A stretch of DNA of 42,154 nucleotides, from positions 42,940-85,093 of the IMG/VR virus record IMGVR_UViG_3300001460_000004. The stretch is one strand, 5' to 3'. Under the pieces are notes generated by a model. The model saw only the letters and a program-made list of their open reading frames with translations. It ran no database searches and had not been told where the DNA came from. Origin of the DNA: a virus. This document shows positions 40,844 to 42,154 of this stretch, piece after piece (position 1 is the stretch's first letter; each line of letters opens with the position of its first letter). The position numbers and the translations under genes were made by a program.

Positions 40844-41859
40844 TGACAAATTTATTTAAAAGAGCAGCAGTGTGTACAGACTTGCATTACGGATTAAAAA
40901 GTAATAGTTTACAGCATAATACTGATTGTAGTAATTTCATTAAATGGTTTTGCAACGAAGCCAAAAAAGAAGGATGCGATACTGCTATGTTTTTAGGTGA
41001 TTGGCATAATCACAGGGCTAGTATTAATTTGCAAACACTTCAGCACAGCTTAGAGTCAATAGAATTACTCAGTCAAACATTTGATCGAGTGTTTTTTATT
41101 CCAGGAAATCATGATTTATACTATAGAGATCGAAGAGATATTAGTAGTATTGAATGGGCAAAGCATTTAGACAATGTGCATATTTTAAATGATTTTCACA
41201 CAGAAGGAGATGTAGTATTTGCACCCTGGCTAGTAAGTGACGATTATAAAAAAATCCCTAAACTCAAAGGCGAATATTTAATGGGGCATTTTGAGTTGCC
41301 ACACTTTAAAATGAACGCTATGGTAGAGATGCCGGATCATGGTGAATTACAATTGAATCATTTTGATAATTTTGGCAGTGTGTTTAGTGGACACTTTCAT
41401 ATGCGACAAACTAAAGGTAATATAACCTATATGGGAAACTGTTTCCCTCACAATTTTGCCGATGCCGGGGATGATGAACGTGGCATGATGATTCTAGACT
41501 GGGGTCAACAACCTCAGTATCGAGCATGGCCTGATCAACCCAAATACCGAGTATACAATTTGAGTAACTTAGTTGAACGTCCAGGTGAACTGCTGGATCC
41601 TAACATGTATGTGCGGGTTTTACTTGATGTTGATATTAGTTACGAAGAAGCAAGTTTTATCAAAGAAACATTTGTTGAAGAATACAAATGTAGAGACATT
41701 GCATTAATTAAAAAACAAATGGAATTTGAAGAAGAAATAGACACTGGTGAATTAAAGTTTGAAAGCGTTGATCAAATTGTAACTGATCAACTGACTAGAA
41801 TTGACGGCGGAGGAACTTATCAGTCAAAATTATTGTTGGAGATATATCAAAATCTATAA
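40843..41859 (+). CDS. 47: Recombination endonuclease subunit gp47 (Mre11/SbcD-like, 338 aa)
   Basis: gp47 is the nuclease half of the gp46/gp47 complex that resects DNA ends for recombination-dependent replication. All calcineurin-like phosphoesterase motifs are visible: CTDLHYG (DxH), FLGDWHNHR (GDxxH), IPGNHDLYY (GNHD), MGHFE (GH) and SGHFHM (GHxH). Length equals the T4 protein (339). The ATG at 40843 shares a base with the previous TAA; the longer TTG frame from 40804 is rejected. In related phages gp46 is expected nearby; here the next gene is a radical SAM protein, so gp46 may lie beyond the window. Confidence 0.94.
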   Translation: MTNLFKRAAVCTDLHYGLKSNSLQHNTDCSNFIKWFCNEAKKEGCDTAMFLGDWHNHRASINLQTLQHSLESIELLSQTFDRVFFIPGNHDLYYRDRRDISSIEWAKHLDNVHILNDFHTEGDVVFAPWLVSDDYKKIPKLKGEYLMGHFELPHFKMNAMVEMPDHGELQLNHFDNFGSVFSGHFHMRQTKGNITYMGNCFPHNFADAGDDERGMMILDWGQQPQYRAWPDQPKYRVYNLSNLVERPGELLDPNMYVRVLLDVDISYEEASFIKETFVEEYKCRDIALIKKQMEFEEEIDTGELKFESVDQIVTDQLTRIDGGGTYQSKLLLEIYQNL

Positions 41860-42154
41860 TGGATAATTCTAGTTACTGTGTTCTGCCTTGGTTGCATTTA
41901 TATGTTGGACCAAATGGCGATGTATTACCTTGTTGTCAAGCTGACCACGAGATAGTATTTGGCAACATACAAACTCACAGTGTAACAGATATCAAAAATA
42001 ATAATCAATTTCGACGGTTAAAAGACGACATGTTAAACAATCGAAGAAATCCGGCGTGTAATAGGTGTTATTATCAAGAAGATCAAGGGTTAAACAGCGA
42101 AAGATTAATACAAAACAACGTCTGGCGTGATTACAAGGGCAATGATTTAGTATA
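41859..42154 (+). CDS. Radical SAM protein, twitch type, 5' part only
   Basis: 98 codons from an ATG at 41859, which overlaps the gp47 stop by one base (TAATG), open at the right edge. It opens MDNSSYCVLPWLHLYVGPNG, then DVLPCC (Gx4C), VFGNIQ, then PACNRCYYQED. This is the half-SPASM/twitch domain of the family seen four more times here. The radical SAM CxxxCxxC is not reached inside the window, so the core is inferred from family resemblance. Confidence 0.78.
   Translation, partial: MDNSSYCVLPWLHLYVGPNGDVLPCCQADHEIVFGNIQTHSVTDIKNNNQFRRLKDDMLNNRRNPACNRCYYQEDQGLNSERLIQNNVWRDYKGNDLV

Noticed and set aside
1-42154. tRNA genes, integrase, transposase or attachment sites
   Set aside because: Nothing recognisable: gaps between genes are too short for tRNAs, and no recombinase-like protein is present.

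Overview
The window looks like part of the genome of a T4-like marine myovirus, of the cyanophage or pelagiphage (SAR11 phage) type. The DNA is AT-rich and almost entirely coding, and it carries a recognisable T4 baseplate block (gp48, gp53, gp5, gp25, gp6), a gp55 late sigma factor, a gp47 recombination nuclease and T4-style late promoters (ATAAATA core). I cannot tell the host, and no photosynthesis gene, tRNA, integrase or CRISPR array is visible. All functional calls come from reading motifs and recalled family features, not from searches.

Layout. (1) 1-10053, minus strand: an auxiliary operon of eleven tightly coupled genes. In transcription order these are a small conserved protein, two DxD-type glycosyltransferases, a small unknown, a third glycosyltransferase-like protein, a sulfotransferase-like protein, an amidinotransferase homologue, a radical SAM protein, a GT10-like glycosyltransferase-type protein, and two more radical SAM proteins, the last running off the left edge. 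A near-consensus sigma-70 promoter at 10060-10088 appears to start this operon. (2) 10103-10129: a perfect 11-bp stem terminator separating it from the late genes. (3) 10153-38651, minus strand: the late structural block, running from gp48 through gp53, a large hub-like protein, a gp5-like spike, gp25, gp6, a giant 4837-residue protein, and three or four fibre or appendage proteins. Six ATAAATA late-promoter candidates sit in front of genes here. (4) 38652-38766: a divergent control region, with a late promoter leftwards and a sigma-70 promoter rightwards. (5) 38767-42154, plus strand: gp55, a radical SAM protein, gp47, and the start of another radical SAM protein.

Five radical SAM proteins of one family lie in this window. 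All have an N-terminal half-SPASM ('twitch') cysteine cluster placed before the CxxxCxxC radical SAM core. Three are embedded among glycosyl-, amidino- and sulfo-transferase-like genes. Two are inserted around gp47 with one-base or long overlaps. The simplest reading is a phage-encoded pathway that builds or decorates a small molecule, glycan or peptide, but the product cannot be read from sequence.

The giant protein is itself notable. It appears to hold seven FG-GAP-like units that could form a beta-propeller, about eleven copies of a beta-rich module, and two CBM5/12-like patches. Several gene starts were shortened from the longest open frame because the longer version begins with TTG while a well-placed ATG with a stop/start overlap exists.
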